Shown here one piece after another: positions 24,368 through 37,317 of a stretch of 64,000 bases of DNA. How positions within the stretch are numbered: the first letter of the stretch is position 1; every line of letters starts with the position of its first letter. The stretch comes from Gadus chalcogrammus (lineage: Eukaryota; Chordata; Actinopteri; Gadiformes; Gadidae). The notes beneath the pieces are model-generated. The model searched no databases and was not told the DNA's origin. It worked only from the letters and a program-made list of their open reading frames with translations. Where the stretch lies: positions 9,354,182 through 9,418,181 of the forward strand of contig NC_079420.1 in the NCBI RefSeq assembly GCF_026213295.1. Reading direction: 5' to 3'. The position numbers were made by a program, and so were the translations under genes.

Positions 24368-25645
24368 GTGTGAATCACGCACAGACAAACAGCATATCCT
24401 GTGTGTTACACAAGCACATGCAAAGCGTGTAGAATGACGGTGATAGTCGAACACATCAACATCTATAGCCTACATACTACAATTACACAGTGGAAATATG
24501 TTGAGAAACTGCGTGTTTCCAAAGACAGACTACCCTGGACCCGAAGTCATGTTATTCAGCGCAGTAATTGCCTCCTCATGCTTTGATCCCTGTGGTTTTA
24601 TAGAGTTCTCAAAGCGCTGAACAACAGTCAGAGTGCATGACCTTCTCCCGCTACCACACTCAAGATTTGTGTGTGATTTTAGGACTGACTGTCGGCCATA
24701 AATCTGTTTTTCCTCACCAAGCTGGGACTGGAGGAGCATGTACTGGTGTCTCCCGCTATGTATTTCATCTTGTGACATCGCACCACTCCCTGCGGGCAAC
24801 ACAGAGGAAATTTAATTACCGCATCTATAGTTTTGTCAGTGGTCCATCACCATACAAGACAAAGTGAATGTAGGGCAACGGATAAAATAATCAATCTTTA
24901 AAGAAAATAATGATGTATTCTCCCTCTTGTTGAGAGCGGAAGGAGTCAGTATCATCTGAATATATCTCCTGAACTTACAAGTCCTTCTTTAAAATCCAGC
25001 CACAGACGCATGTTTTACCAGAGAGGACGTTTAGAAGAACTTTAATCCAAGGTTGCAGCCCTTATTAATGCTCCACAGTAGATCCCAACCCGCTTGCTGC
25101 CATCTGCACTGCCTCCCTGTGTCCTGTCGTCATCCACAGACGAGGTAGCATTGGAATCCATCAGCAGAGGTGCTTATCGATCAGGCGAGCGGGGCGCCGT
25201 AGTGAACGGTTGAACTGTTCCACTGTGTTATTTGCAGTGCTTGGAAGACTTTTGCATATCATTTATTGCATCGACTGCTATTGCCCAGTTGCATATGATG
25301 CTGTCATGAAGCTGAAGCATTGTGAACGATAGAGGACAGAATATGCGCATGAATTAATGTCCCACGATAAAATATTTATATATATATATATATATGCTTA
25401 CAGGTATATTGTTTAACTGTGGTGACGTTTTACCTTGGGGACAGGATAGTGATAGCGGCACTACGAGAAGCTGTGTGGACATACTAAGAATAACCACCAA
25501 CAGAGACCAATTCAATTAGCTCCTTATAAAGTACTGACGTCTGCACACTTCATGTGATACTATTAATATGATTTTAGATTAAGATAAATACACAATATTA
25601 TGGACAGCTTCTTCTCTTGTAGCATAACAATAAGCCAGTCCCCCG
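24368..25645. other. no gene seen
   Basis: Unique sequence with a short (TA)n at 25,376-25,396. No convincing exon. Confidence 0.45.
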
Positions 25646-25769
<124 letters not shown>

Positions 25770-26224
25770 TTTCCTTTACCTACCTCTCAACTATATTCAG
25801 TAGGACTGCATTTGCGACTGAATTGCCATGAGTCCGGCCTCTGGGCTCAGTGTACTGGAGTGCACAAAAAATGTTGACAAATGGCTTTTGAAGGAGGATG
25901 TGACTGGCTGGCTGTCCCACATCCTTACCCCGGTTTGGACGAGAGGGCACATTAAGCCAGGATTCAACAGCCTAAGACCTCCAGCCTTTAGATACACCAC
26001 TGCCTGTGGAGCCAGCGGGAGGCTGACCTAGTGTACATAGTGCCCATGTACCTTAGTCTATGTTCCTACCTCTGTGCAGCTTGCGTTGATGCGTAGGGGT
26101 ATTCCGATTGCAGCCAAAAAGTCTAGACATCCGAGGAGATGAATGGGCAAACAGAAAGTGAATCTAATTTGCGCAAAATCTCCTGCCACTTGCATACATA
26201 CGCACACACGCCCACACGAACATT

Positions 26225-26227
<3 letters not shown>

Positions 26228-26322
<95 letters not shown>

Positions 26323-26420
26323 TGCACACATACACACTCATATACACACACACACATTCATACACACACACATACATACACACACATACCCATACATACA
26401 CACACAAACCCATACACACA
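26228..26420 (+). repeat. (CA)n grading into compound CA/CATA repeat
   Basis: Pure (CA)n to about 26,317. It then becomes degenerate CACATACA, CATTCATACA and CATACATACA units that look like an older, eroded part of the same array. Confidence 0.95.
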
Positions 26421-26457
26421 TCCTTACATGCGTGTGTACACTTTACTTTACACTAGA

Positions 26458-26800
26458 AAAATAATAATGGTGATATTATTAATAATAATAACTTATATTT
26501 GTGTAGCATTTAAAACAAGGTTTACAAAGTGATTTACAAAGAATAAAATACATTTATATACTGGCTGCAGAACATCTAATATGCTGAATAAAACAACACA
26601 GTTAAAGCAAACCCTAGGTTAAATAAGAAGAATAAATTCCAGCTTCAACTTGAAGCCAAGTCTATGAAAATGTGCTTAGGAGAGATTATAAATAAGAACC
26701 TCTCCTCGCTGAACCTCCTCACCAGAGACCCCTGCAGACTACCGCACAGAACGCACCGTGGGAGTGGGTGCGTCTTGTCTGGAAAGAGCCTCTCCTTCGC
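26458..26800. mobile_element. dispersed teleost repeat (unclassified)
   Basis: Opens with (AAT)n, then ACTTATATTTGTGTAGCATT, CAAGGTTTACAAAGTGATTT, and AAGCCAAGTCTATGAAAATG further on. This order is shared by a common class of fish repeats of the form AATAACTTTATTTGTATAGCA...CAAAGTGCTTTACA. Boundaries are approximate and no coding remnant is visible. Confidence 0.45.
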
Positions 26801-28478
26801 CTTCTTCTTCAGTCAGGCTTATTTATAGGTTTATCGCTGTAGATTTGTCCTTGGATGACAAAATGCAGTCAAGGCCGATGCTGTTCCACCAATCAACTTA
26901 AGCCCAGTCATAACAGGAGCAGCAGGAGGCTGGACAAGTCCACCCAGAGCATATTATGGGAGGTCTTTGCTTTGTTCATGTCTGGCCTTGGGTTCCCTAT
27001 TCTGCCTTTCCACATTCTTTCTCACCTGCCCATGTCATCTGATTTCTAATTGATCAGTTCAAACAACAAAAAACAAAACTGAATTGTATTATAATGAGCC
27101 TACTACTTTATTAAGTAGTGGGTCTTTGTTCATTGCCAATATTTCTCAACTCATTAACTATATATCTAACTAGCATCAACTACATTGTCTGGCCAGCAGA
27201 CCATACCGCTTTGTCTTTCGGACCTTCCAAACCTGGACACCTGACAGGACACCTGGACACCTGACCGAAACCCCGATTGGCTGGTGTCAGGTGTTAATTA
27301 TGGACCCCGTTGGCAAGAAGTAACCCTTCCAAACAATATAGTAGCTCTGTTTTGAAGGTCGTTTGAACAGTTCTGAAATGCAGATTCTGCCTGTTTTTTT
27401 CTATCCATCGGCCTGTGTGTCTGCCTGTCTCTCCGTTTGAGGTGTGTTTTCATAACCGAGACACATAGTGCCCGTGGAAATCACTTTTGTCGAAGAAGAG
27501 AGAGACGCCGTCTCCTCCAAAAGCTTCTCATATCATAGACAGAAATCAATCACATGATACATGAAGATGAAATATTAAGGCTTCACCTTCTTTTGTGGGG
27601 TGAGTTTAGTTTTTTTAATGCACTGCAACATCCTTCATCTTAGGTTGTAGTCTGGACCATGTCTAAGAATGTCTGACCCTATTCTTACCACATCTAACCC
27701 TGCCTCCCCTTGTGTCTGAAGACCAACCCCTCATGTAAAGATTCAGCGTACTTTCCCAGTTCTCATCAACGTTTTGTTCCGAGCCGCGATCCCCTGCTCT
27801 ATAATACAATATATATAACACCTTCCCAGTCTGAACTGCAGGGAGGCCCGTGGAGGCACAACATGGTGCAGACTTCAGACCGCAGGCTGGGCTGCTCGTT
27901 CTCAGATGTTTCAGCAACAGCCCATTTGTATCCGGGAAGATAATCCACCTGTTAATGTCCACATCGAGGGTAAAGAGCCCTCACAACCCAGGAGTACAAA
28001 ACAACAAGCAGATCACTGCTGGTGATGATGTGTGTGGGTTAGGGCTCTACGTTAAACTATTGACAACGGTCGGAATGCACGGGACTGGGGCCCGACCCGA
28101 CCAACGACAAGAGCTTGTTAATTCATTGTGGAGGCGTCATCATCATCGTTATATGTTTTTGGTGAAGTACTTTGTAAATAGATGTTTGAGAGCTGAGAGC
28201 ATGCCAAATGTACTACTTCAAAAACATTGATTGCCGGAAATCTACGCTGATTGTTGGATCATGCAACAAATCAATGTGCTGGAAGAGACAACATCATGAA
28301 TTGTAAGCAACAATTTAAACTTCATGAATCATTAAATAAATCCTATGATGCTGTTTCACACACAATGTGAAATATTAAAGGGCAACATAGCACATAGCAC
28401 ACATTTTCTTTGATATTAACGTTTTCTGCGAAACACAAAACACATAAATAACAACAAGCATAAGCATAAGCTCATGGG
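26801..28478. other. no gene seen
   Basis: A short direct repeat, GGACACCTGAC(A/C), occurs in 27,235-27,265. Frames at 27,663-28,230 overlap on both strands without recognisable motifs. No other structure. Confidence 0.4.
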
Positions 28479-28662
<184 letters not shown>

Positions 28663-29269
28663 GGTGGTAAGTGCGAGCCAGGATCAAGCTATAATGATGT
28701 AACCTGTGTTATATAACCCATTTTCATCCATCTAACACTCAACACAGAGTGGGTTCCCCATGGTCCTGCTGGTAAACACCACACACAATACAGAGGGCAT
28801 TATTTGAATGGTCATCTCCTGTGAGCATACATTATTTAAAACCCTGCTTAGCCTTTCACTGCTGATGCTGGATCCCTGCGCTGACCAACGGTCAGCCCTA
28901 TTCTCACTCGGCTCACCTCAGCTAAAGTCACCGTGCAAAAATTCTGCATTGTACGAAAAAACATACTGTCGTGATAGTAAAGGGGTATTAAAACAACTAA
29001 GCCTTAAGGCACCAAAAAACACACGTTACAAACACAAAAAAGGTCTATTGGGAACTACACAGCCTTATCTTTAATTATAGCCCCATAGTTGTTTAAGTGA
29101 ACTCATTTAAAAATAGCTTTGCATGGCAAACAAGTACATGCAGCACAATTAACATTGTCCCTTTATAATAAACCAAGCAGATGCATGGGGGCATAGATAC
29201 AACATACAGACAAACAGACTTTGCGATAGAAACAAAAGACTGAGAGAGAGCCAGATAAACATGCAAACT
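28663..29269. other. no gene seen
   Basis: Unique sequence between the GT arrays and the L2 fragment. No structure found. Confidence 0.45.
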
Positions 29270-29680
29270 TATGGTACTGCAGTGGTGGAACGAACTCCCT
29301 GCCAATGTCAGGACCACAGAGTCGCTCACCAGCTTCGCCCAAACGACTCAAGATTCCCCTGTTCAGAGTTCACCTAGATTCTGCATAGCCACCCCATCCA
29401 ATCCCTCCTACTTATTGTATGTTTTACTTCCTGGTACTAATGTACGCACTTATTATATGTCGTACTTAGTTATAGTACTTAGTTGTGTAGCACCTTATCC
29501 TAGCTATCTTTGTTGTGTAAGGGGAATGGGTTAACCTAGTGATTGTTAGCGCTTGGCTCTTGGTTCTATGAACATCCTTACTGATCTGACATTGTTCTTT
29601 CTCTTTCTTCTGACAAATGAACATATTGTAAGTCGCCTCGGATACAAACGTCTGCCGAATGCCCTAAATGTAAATGCATG
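29270..29680 (+). mobile_element. L2-like LINE: C-terminal ORF2 remnant and 3' end
   Basis: The frame opening at 29,271 reads WWNELPANVRTTESLTSF, the usual C-terminal tail of fish L2/CR1-like ORF2 proteins upstream of the RLKTHLF region, which is decayed here. A 3' UTR follows and ends with TTGTAAGTCGCCTCGGATAC, AACGTCTGCCGAATGCC and CTAAATGTAAATG. The element is 5'-truncated near 29,270. The copy at 10,968-11,290 is in the opposite orientation. Confidence 0.8.
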
Positions 29681-30258
29681 TGTAAAATATAGATGTCAAA
29701 GACAGATGGGAAACACGGATCAGTAGACATAAGATGGATACCAAAGAAAGATGCAATAGATTGACCGACAGATAGACAAAACGATATATGAAAGATAGAT
29801 GTGAAAGACGGATAGATGGACACACAGATGAACAGACTAAAAGTAATATGAAAGAAAAGTGCATAGGACAGACATACCGACAGATAGACAGACAGGTAGA
29901 CACATAGACGAATAAACACGAAAGAAAGATAGCTTGATATCTGGCGTTCTGGTGTTCCTTGTTTGCACATGGCTGTTCGTCTGGGGGACTCTAGAGGCTT
30001 CCAGTGAGCAGATTGCACACAGCAGCTCCCTCTGCCACACTGCGACGCTGGGAGACACACACGCAATCACTGCCATTCGCACTTACATACGGCTGGGCCG
30101 TTCTTTTTTTTGTGGATTGCGATAAACACACATAGCTGAAAACTGTTGGATTACAAAGGCCTCTTGGAGGTGTGGACACCCCTCCGCTCACCTGCGTCCG
30201 TGTTTGCTGGTTGATGTACCTTCGCCCGGGAAACATAGTGAGAAGCAGAACAAAAGGC
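29681..30258. other. no gene; GATA-type degenerate repeat
   Basis: 29,690-29,935 is rich in GATAGA/GACAGA units (read as leucine-serine-isoleucine frames on the minus strand), a decayed tetranucleotide repeat. 29,940-30,258 shows nothing. Confidence 0.5.
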
Positions 30259-30261
30259 TTA

Positions 30262-30649
30262 CGCCCCGTGCCCACTACCTCCGTCAGTTGTCCGTTGCCC
30301 ATTGACTTTGAATGGGGACGGTCGCGCAATGCATTGTGGATCCGTCAGTTGACTTGGAGCGTTCGCCACCGTCAAAAAGTTGAAAAATGTTCAACTTTTT
30401 CGGCAGCGACGGATCCGTCATCCAATCAGATCGCGTATGCAAATTTAAGCACTGTGACGCGACTCGGGCTCTGACGATACTGGAAAGCGGGAAAGCGGGT
30501 AATCTTGCCTCGCAACAAGCAGGAAGAAGCGGGAAGAACCCGGCGAACCGATTTGATTGGCTGACGGATGCATCTGCAAAGACTACTCCCCCATCCGTCA
30601 GCCACGCCTTCTGACGTCCGTTGACTGACGGTGCAGTGGGCACGAGGCG
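30262..30649. mobile_element. Harbinger-like MITE
   Basis: The left end CGCCCCGTGCCCACT and the reverse complement of the right end, CGCCTCGTGCCCACT, match at 14 of 15 positions. The similarity continues through CCGTCAGT. The flanks carry TTA on both sides (30,259-30,261 and 30,650-30,652), the 3-bp TWA target duplication of PIF/Harbinger elements. Length 388 bp with no transposase. Several internal CCGTCAG/CTGACGG copies lie near both ends. Confidence 0.75.
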
Positions 30650-30652
30650 TTA

Positions 30653-31588
<936 letters not shown>

Positions 31589-31907
31589 AGGGCAGATGAC
31601 CCAGAATCTCTTAAGAAGCTGGGGTAGTGTTGAGGGAACACTAACTAAGACGTGATATGAATCACAACTCTTTCATATTCTATCTACTCACCAACGCCTA
31701 CTGCACACCGAGCCTGTGTTGCTTTGCGCTATAAGTTAAGCTTTTCAGACGATATTTCAGATCAAATATATACTTATTGTGTAACCTTCACTTGGTCCGT
31801 GGGAGGGGAGTGGATTACATTGGAGACAAGAAGATTCACTTCAATGTATGTTCAAGTAACTTACTCTTAAGGTTGAAAAGTTAAAAGATATATATATGTC
31901 CCTTTTA

Positions 31908-31909
31908 AC

Positions 31910-31949
<40 letters not shown>

Positions 31950-31974
31950 AATATACATATATATAATATATATT
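31908..31974 (+). repeat. AT-rich (TA)n tract
   Basis: TATATAATATATATATA with AAT and ACAT interruptions. Cruciform-prone. Confidence 0.85.
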
Positions 31975-32100
31975 GCCCAGAATACTGTAATTAATTAATG
32001 CCCTTAAATATGACTACTTTAATGCCTTTGAATATATAATGTTGGTTTCCCTGGGTAAAGGGACATTAGCACCCCCTACCGCCTATTGACAATTACTTCA

Positions 32101-32210
32101 GGGAGGACGTTCCTCCCTCAGCCTCCATTGACTCCCATTCATTTCCCCGAAAGTACTGGCGGCCGGTGAATAACATGGGTTTCAATGGCAGAGAGGAGGA
32201 AAGTCCTCCT
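32101..32210. repeat. inverted repeat at the left end of a hAT element
   Basis: GGAGGACGTTCCTCCCTCAG near 32,103 has an inverted partner ending near 32,208, whose reverse complement reads GGAGGACTTTCCTCCTCTCT. Both are followed inward by CCATTGA...CCCAT. The inverted copy lies inside the hAT terminal region that starts near 32,154. Confidence 0.6.
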
Positions 32211-33114
32211 CTGAGTGTGACCTTAAGAGACGCAAAGCAAGTGAAATCATCTGAACGATAGCGAGATTCTAACATTTGCAAATAAAGTGTACAATGGAAA
32301 CATTGGAAACAGAGGACATTGTTCATGTTTTATTACACAAAGCATTCCATTCATTGAGTTACTGGGCTAAGTTAGCGACCAAAGAAAAAGGTAGACCACT
32401 TCCCAAAATCGAGATCACCGAAAGTAATGGCAAAGTCAGTGTTGTGAGTGCTACATGGATTGCTAGGTACTCATGGCTTACTTGTATCATTACTAGCAAT
32501 TGGCTGTATTGCTGGCCCTGTTTGCTCTTGAATAATGGCAAATCTCCAACTTGGGCTATTCATGGTTTCACTGATGTGAAAAAATCTTGAGTGTCAAGTG
32601 TCAAGATTACGTTGGTGCTGCTATCCGACTTTCCTTGTTAGGCACCATGCTTATAGATCAGGTTGTTTGAAATAATGTTCACTTTTGATCTTGAGTCTTT
32701 TCTTAAAACAATTGTAACTGAAAATAAACATAGCTAAATAACAACCAATAACTTCAGTCATTGAGGTCAAAAATAGGCCCAATGATAGGCCCAGATTTTT
32801 TTATTTACTTTTACAAATCAATAGTAGGCCTGAGTTGACTTATGGGCTTTGCATTCTTTCCTTCTGCCCTTACAGTCCATTTCAAGACATGCAGCCCACC
32901 AGCTTTCAAATTACAGTGATGCCACTGGTGGCTTTGTATCAATTTTATTCACATAACTATAACCCTCCCTACTATTTTGTAGTTCACCAAAACACCCCGA
33001 AACAACTTGAGTCTCACATTCTTCCGCCACCATACACCAACAGTGCCAGCAGGCCAATGGCAACCAAGCGCACAGTCCTTCCTCCCTCACTTTAAAAACC
33101 ACCAGCCGCCACTG
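32154..33114 (+). mobile_element. decayed hAT transposon
   Basis: The left end TACTGGCGGCCGGTGAA and the reverse complement of the right end, CAGTGGCGGCTGGTGG, are related hAT-type termini. Each is followed inward by a GAGGGAGGA/GAGAGGAGGA block. The interior holds the N-terminal part of a transposase. The 8-bp flanks do not match (CCCGAAAG and ATATAAGT), so the duplication is lost or the left boundary is a few bases off. Confidence 0.6.
32291..32590 (+). pseudogene. hAT transposase N-terminal remnant (TTF-type zinc finger)
   Basis: The frame starts METLETEDIV and contains ARYSWLTCIITSNWLYCWPC followed by a GFTDVKK end. That is the aromatic-cysteine arrangement of the TTF-type zinc finger found at the N terminus of ZMYM1/hAT-like transposases: a W-L-T core, then CxPCLL, then W...GF.D.K. 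The frame stops right after this segment. The DDE catalytic core and C-terminal dimerisation domain are absent, so it cannot make a working transposase. It lies between the hAT ends at 32,154 and 33,114. The first half (lysine/glutamate-rich) is unassigned. The family assignment is from motif pattern only. Confidence 0.6.
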
Positions 33115-33172
33115 ATATAAGTTATTGTGCAATCCATTCACGTTCATTGCCTATTTTTTTTCCAATACACCT

Positions 33173-33641
33173 TAAGGCTAGATCGGGCCCAGAAAATCAA
33201 ACCCGACCCGACCCGAGCCCGTGCACGTTCTGTCCGAGTCTGGCCCGGCCCGACATATTAACTGTAATTATCAGCCCGAGGCCGATTTCAACCAAACATT
33301 TTTTAAATACATGGGATGCGTGAGTGGAGGAGACACGTGAGCTGTCACATGTGTGGTGTTTTTTTTTCTTTTTTTACTTTGTGTAACTTTGTACACATTT
33401 GTTACTTACGCCTACTCTGCTAAATATATATTGGCCTATAATATTTCTGTTTATGGCATTGATTTCTCCTTAGATTAGGCCAATAAAGCAATGATTTAAA
33501 AAGAAAAAAACCAAAAACGCTCGATCAAATGCCCGGCCCGACCCGGCCCGAGGAGAGTGGTGGGAAATATCGGCTCGACTTGGCCCACGGGTCGGGTCGG
33601 ACCGGGTCGGGCTCGGGCTCGGGCAGAAAATCTAAACCCTA
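33173..33641. mobile_element. non-autonomous hAT with CCCGA-rich ends
   Basis: The left end TAAGGCTAGATCGGGCCC and the reverse complement of the right end, TAGGGTTTAGATTTTCTGCC, are followed on both sides by CCCGACCCGA/CCCGAGCCCG repeats. The flanking 8-mers ATACACCT (33,165-33,172) and ATCCACCT (33,642-33,649) agree at 7 of 8 positions, the hAT-length target duplication. Length 469 bp; the AT-rich interior has no coding potential. Confidence 0.75.
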
Positions 33642-33649
33642 ATCCACCT

Positions 33650-34550
33650 ATCGATTCAATTTCATACAAAGTAATACGTGGCACTTTCCCCTTTCCCTGG
33701 TTGGGAGAACGGAATAGTTTAGTCTAATCATCGCGTTTTCATTGTCCTCTAAAAAGTTGTCCTGACGTGGCGTGGAGACACAGTTTACTGGGGATAGCTG
33801 GGGTGAAACCCCCTCGTTTGCCGGGGAAAGGTTCCACTTATGATTATTGACACATATTGACGCGTCGTCTCATAGGAGTTGTTAAGGAATTGACTTGTGC
33901 AATGATGTCATTCTCGTTGAATGAGAGGTCACCAGCTGCGATAGCTTTGAGCTTGCGCACAGAGCCCTGATCTCATTGGTTCATCTGAGAGTTGAAGGCG
34001 GGGCATCGACCGTATGCGCCAAGATGTCCGCCAGAGGAGCATCTTGAGGTTGGGTTGAAAATTAGTAAATTCATCCTTGCTTTCTTTCTCTAATGTTTAT
34101 TGCTATAGAGAAGTACCTACTACGGTACACAACCTCTTGAGTTTTGGCATACCAACAGTACTGTCTTGAGGATACATATAGCGCGATAGTAGAATCATCT
34201 GATTTCAGGAGTGAAGTTGATCATTTACTGCATTTTCCTTTGGTTTGGTAGCATTCGCACTAGACCTTGTAGGGTGAAGCAAACATTGTAAACAAACAAT
34301 GGCGGTCAGGGTGGGCACACGTCTACTGGACAGGAAGTCCGAGGGAAACCATCAGCATTTCCTCAATGCGGTCAGAGAACGTATAATGGCACAACAACAG
34401 CTTTCAATTCTTGGATTGTTTCCTTTTCCTTTGGGTTTCCTACAAATGAAAAATAACCCCATTTCCATAATTTGGTCACTTTCAGCCCCACGCCCGACCA
34501 CGACCAGGTTCACCTGTAGCCTACCTGGCTGACTATGTTTACTATGTTCA
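33650..34550. other. no gene seen
   Basis: Unique sequence between two hAT insertions. A 77-codon frame at 34,299 has no recognisable motif. Confidence 0.4.
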
Positions 34551-34558
34551 GTTTGCAT

Positions 34559-35392
34559 TAGGGATGGACACGGTTATTTGAATATTCGAATATTCGAAAT
34601 GACGTGGGTATTTGACGCTGAAGCAGACTTTTTTTAATTTTGCCTAAAGTTAATTAAATATATAAATTAGCTATATTAATTACATATTGTTCATTAAACG
34701 TGTATACTAATGCCATTTAATACTTGGCTATACTGGCAACCTCTGTTCCAGCGGAGAGAGTCTTTTCCACGGTGGGCTTGATTGTAAATCGCCGCCGCAC
34801 CCGCCTATCCCCCGAGAGCACGTAGACATTTTTTTTAGGTGGGCTTATGTGTTATGTTAACTGGAAATATTTTAGACATACTGTATTTCCTTCTTACACA
34901 TAATATATTTTGGTTGATGTTCTGTTATATGCGTATCATGCGTAATGCGAGGCAGGCCCATGCGCTGCAAGTGGAGTTCTGTTGATATCCAAGCCCACCT
35001 ACGCATACTTTTTGCCGTTGTGCTTCAGTTACTTGAATCTATTCAGTTTGTGCCTTAAATTGACTTTAATCTAATTTCAGTTTGTGCAATACTGTTCATT
35101 CATATTCTTATCAAAAATGATGGTTTCGTCTTAAGTCGTTTCGATTCAGCATACTGATATCGAGTGTTTTTTTCCTTCTAAAACGCTCAAGAAATTAAAC
35201 AAATTGGATTCGATTTCCTTATTTATTTGACTAATAGATGGAAAACGAATACATTTGTTTAGTGAAGGCCAGATCACGAAAAAACTTCAGGCTACATTAT
35301 GAGTGCGCTACACTTTTCTTTTCGTTTTTTTCGTGGTTTGGTTATTTTTTTCAAATATTCAAATATTGATATGCCTTCAATGCCCATCCCTA
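34559..35392 (+). mobile_element. hAT transposon derivative with intact ends and TSD
   Basis: Termini TAGGGATGGACACGGTTATT and (reverse complement of the right end) TAGGGATGGGCATTGAAGGC. Both are followed inward by AATATTTGAATATT-type repeats. A perfect 8-bp target duplication GTTTGCAT flanks the element at 34,551-34,558 and 35,393-35,400. At 834 bp it is an internally deleted copy of an Ac/ZBED-like hAT that retains a piece of the transposase C terminus. Confidence 0.92.
34721..34825 (+). pseudogene. hAT transposase C-terminal (dimerisation) remnant
   Basis: One frame reads YLAILATSVPAERVFSTVG, then LIVNRRRTRLSPEST and a TAG stop at 34,823. ATSVPAERVFS.AG.IV..RR.RLSPE is the hallmark of the hAT C-terminal dimerisation domain, so the identification is firm. 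The upstream DDE core is gone and there is no start codon in frame, so this is a relic carried inside the deletion derivative. The reading frame agrees with the orientation of the element. The stop falls where intact relatives would continue with a V-D/E-M-L-like segment. Confidence 0.85.
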
Positions 35393-35477
35393 GTTTGCAT
35401 ACAACGAGTACTCTCAGCCCACAATGCTTTGGTTTTTGGTTCCCTTCCACAGTTTTGTCAAATCCTTCCCACGCCTA

Positions 35478-36699
35478 AAGGCCAATTTCCACCAGAAGCG
35501 GCACGGCAGCAAACCGGCTGGACACGTTCCGACTAATGGCTCAAGACGTGCATAATTATAATAGGCCTATATGAATTGTAGAAATGATTATGATTAGAAT
35601 GATTCATACAATATTGGACACGAGTTATAATGAACCCCTACAGATCAATATTATAACCAATTAAATGCGGTATGATTTCTAGATGTCATGGCAACGTCCG
35701 CTCACGGCGCTGGACTTGCGAGGCATCGACGCAGACTTTCCTTTCTTCTTTGCCACTGATTAGCTATTGATACCATAGATAGACTGTATAATATTACAAT
35801 ACCCTGTGAATTGCATAGGGGTCGATGTGAGCTCATGAATATTCATGAGAAAAGGCAAACTGATTGGCTGTAGAATTGTTCTGAGACACGGCTGCAAACC
35901 GGTGTGAGTACCAGATTGACTCGGCTGCCAGATCGACTCGGGGTCCTGCGCTTGCAGATGACGTATCGACACTTGACGTATCGACACAAGCCAACGGACA
36001 AAACCCGGAAGGGTTGTTTATAAACGGGGCTCAATCATGGACATAAAAAGAAGGCTCAATCTGTTTTGGTTTTGATTTCATTGAACGCACCCCGTTCTTT
36101 CGCACTAACAAAGCCATTGGAAACATGTCTAAAAGTACTGATGAATGCATGTGTAACCCAGTTCCTGTTAGGGACTCTTATTCTGAAGGAGGAGAACGGA
36201 AGTGTCTGCGTGTGGGTCGCTGTTTTGACTCTGTGTTGGGAGCGCTGGAAATAAAGTGGATCGCCCCGTTCAGTGAATGGAGTTAACCGATTCTTATTTT
36301 ATATGTAACCCAAATATATGCAACAATAATTTGTACATTTGATTATTATTCATAGATTAGAAAACAAAAGGAGATTGTTAATTCTTGGGAAAAACATGGG
36401 AATGAATGAAACGCGCATGCGCATTTAAAAGACAGCGTTTACAGGAAGTGCGTCATTATTGCGCATCTAGGAGCCCGAGTCGATCAGGCAGCCGAGTCAA
36501 TCCGACACCCACACCGGCAACTTTAAAAAATAGAAGAGGCAAGTATCGTTAACGAAGAGCCGGTTTGGGGGCGGTTCCGTGCCGTGCCGGTGCCGTATCC
36601 AGTCGAATAGCCTATATTGACTTCAATGGTTTCTATTATTACTGGCGACCGGTTCGCTGCCGTGCCGCTTCCGTTCCGGTTCCGGTGGAAATTGGCCTT
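35478..36699. mobile_element. large terminal-inverted-repeat element
   Basis: The left end AAGGCCAATTTCCACCAGAA, continuing GCGGCACGGCAGC.AACCGG, recurs inverted at 36,637-36,699 with a small insertion of CGGAAC units. The arms are about 40 bp or more. No transposase frame. A short target duplication is not clear (TAA on the left, TGA on the right). GGCCAATTT-type ends resemble Harbinger-like MITEs of fishes, but the class is not settled. Confidence 0.65.
35899..36517. mobile_element. second inverted-repeat element nested inside the 35,478 element
   Basis: The left arm, about 35,899-35,946, contains GATTGACTCGGCTGCC and GATCGACTCGGG. It is repeated inverted at about 36,466-36,517 (CCCGAGTCGATC, GGCAGCCGAGTCAATC), both arms ending outward in CCGGTGTG. 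The interior has no recognised coding sequence. Its placement within the outer terminal repeats implies a nested insertion, or a compound element with two layers of inverted repeats. Confidence 0.65.
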
Positions 36700-37286
36700 G
36701 AAGCAAAGAGAACCAGAGTTCACTTGGAAACAGTTGGAATAAGAGTTCAGTTGGAATTTCAACCCGCCCCAAACGAAGCGTACTGTTGTTTTCGGAAAAG
36801 CTCCAGGGTTCGATTGATTTGGACCGGCTCATTGGTGAAAGCACCTTCGGAACTGCCCAGTAGAGGTGAAGGTTCCTGATAAAGACGATATCTAAACAAT
36901 ATCATTATGTAATCAGATGGATTATCGTTGGTCAGGTAACAACACTCAAAATGAAAGGTGTCTCTCTTGTCACACACAAGGATCACTTTGCATCAAACGC
37001 AATCAAACGCACACACTTTAATTAGGCCAGTAGTAGATGTTAATAATGCAATAGAAACCGATAACAGACATAAAGGTCAGGTCAGATGATTGACAGAATA
37101 AACTGAATATCTTCGTAGAAAGGGGGCAATTCATAACCGAGCTTCTCAAAAACAAACCGTGCTCTGCCAATAGTGAGCGCATTCCCATCCTCTAGAAATC
37201 CTGCTTCAAACGTACGGCAGATATACTGGTAGCATGCGCTTAACGAATATACTGAACTGCAGATGATACCTGACGTAGGTTTACGC

Positions 37287-37290
<4 letters not shown>
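36700..37290. other. no gene seen
   Basis: Unique sequence downstream of the transposon cluster, nothing distinctive. Confidence 0.45.
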
Positions 37291-37317
<27 letters not shown>

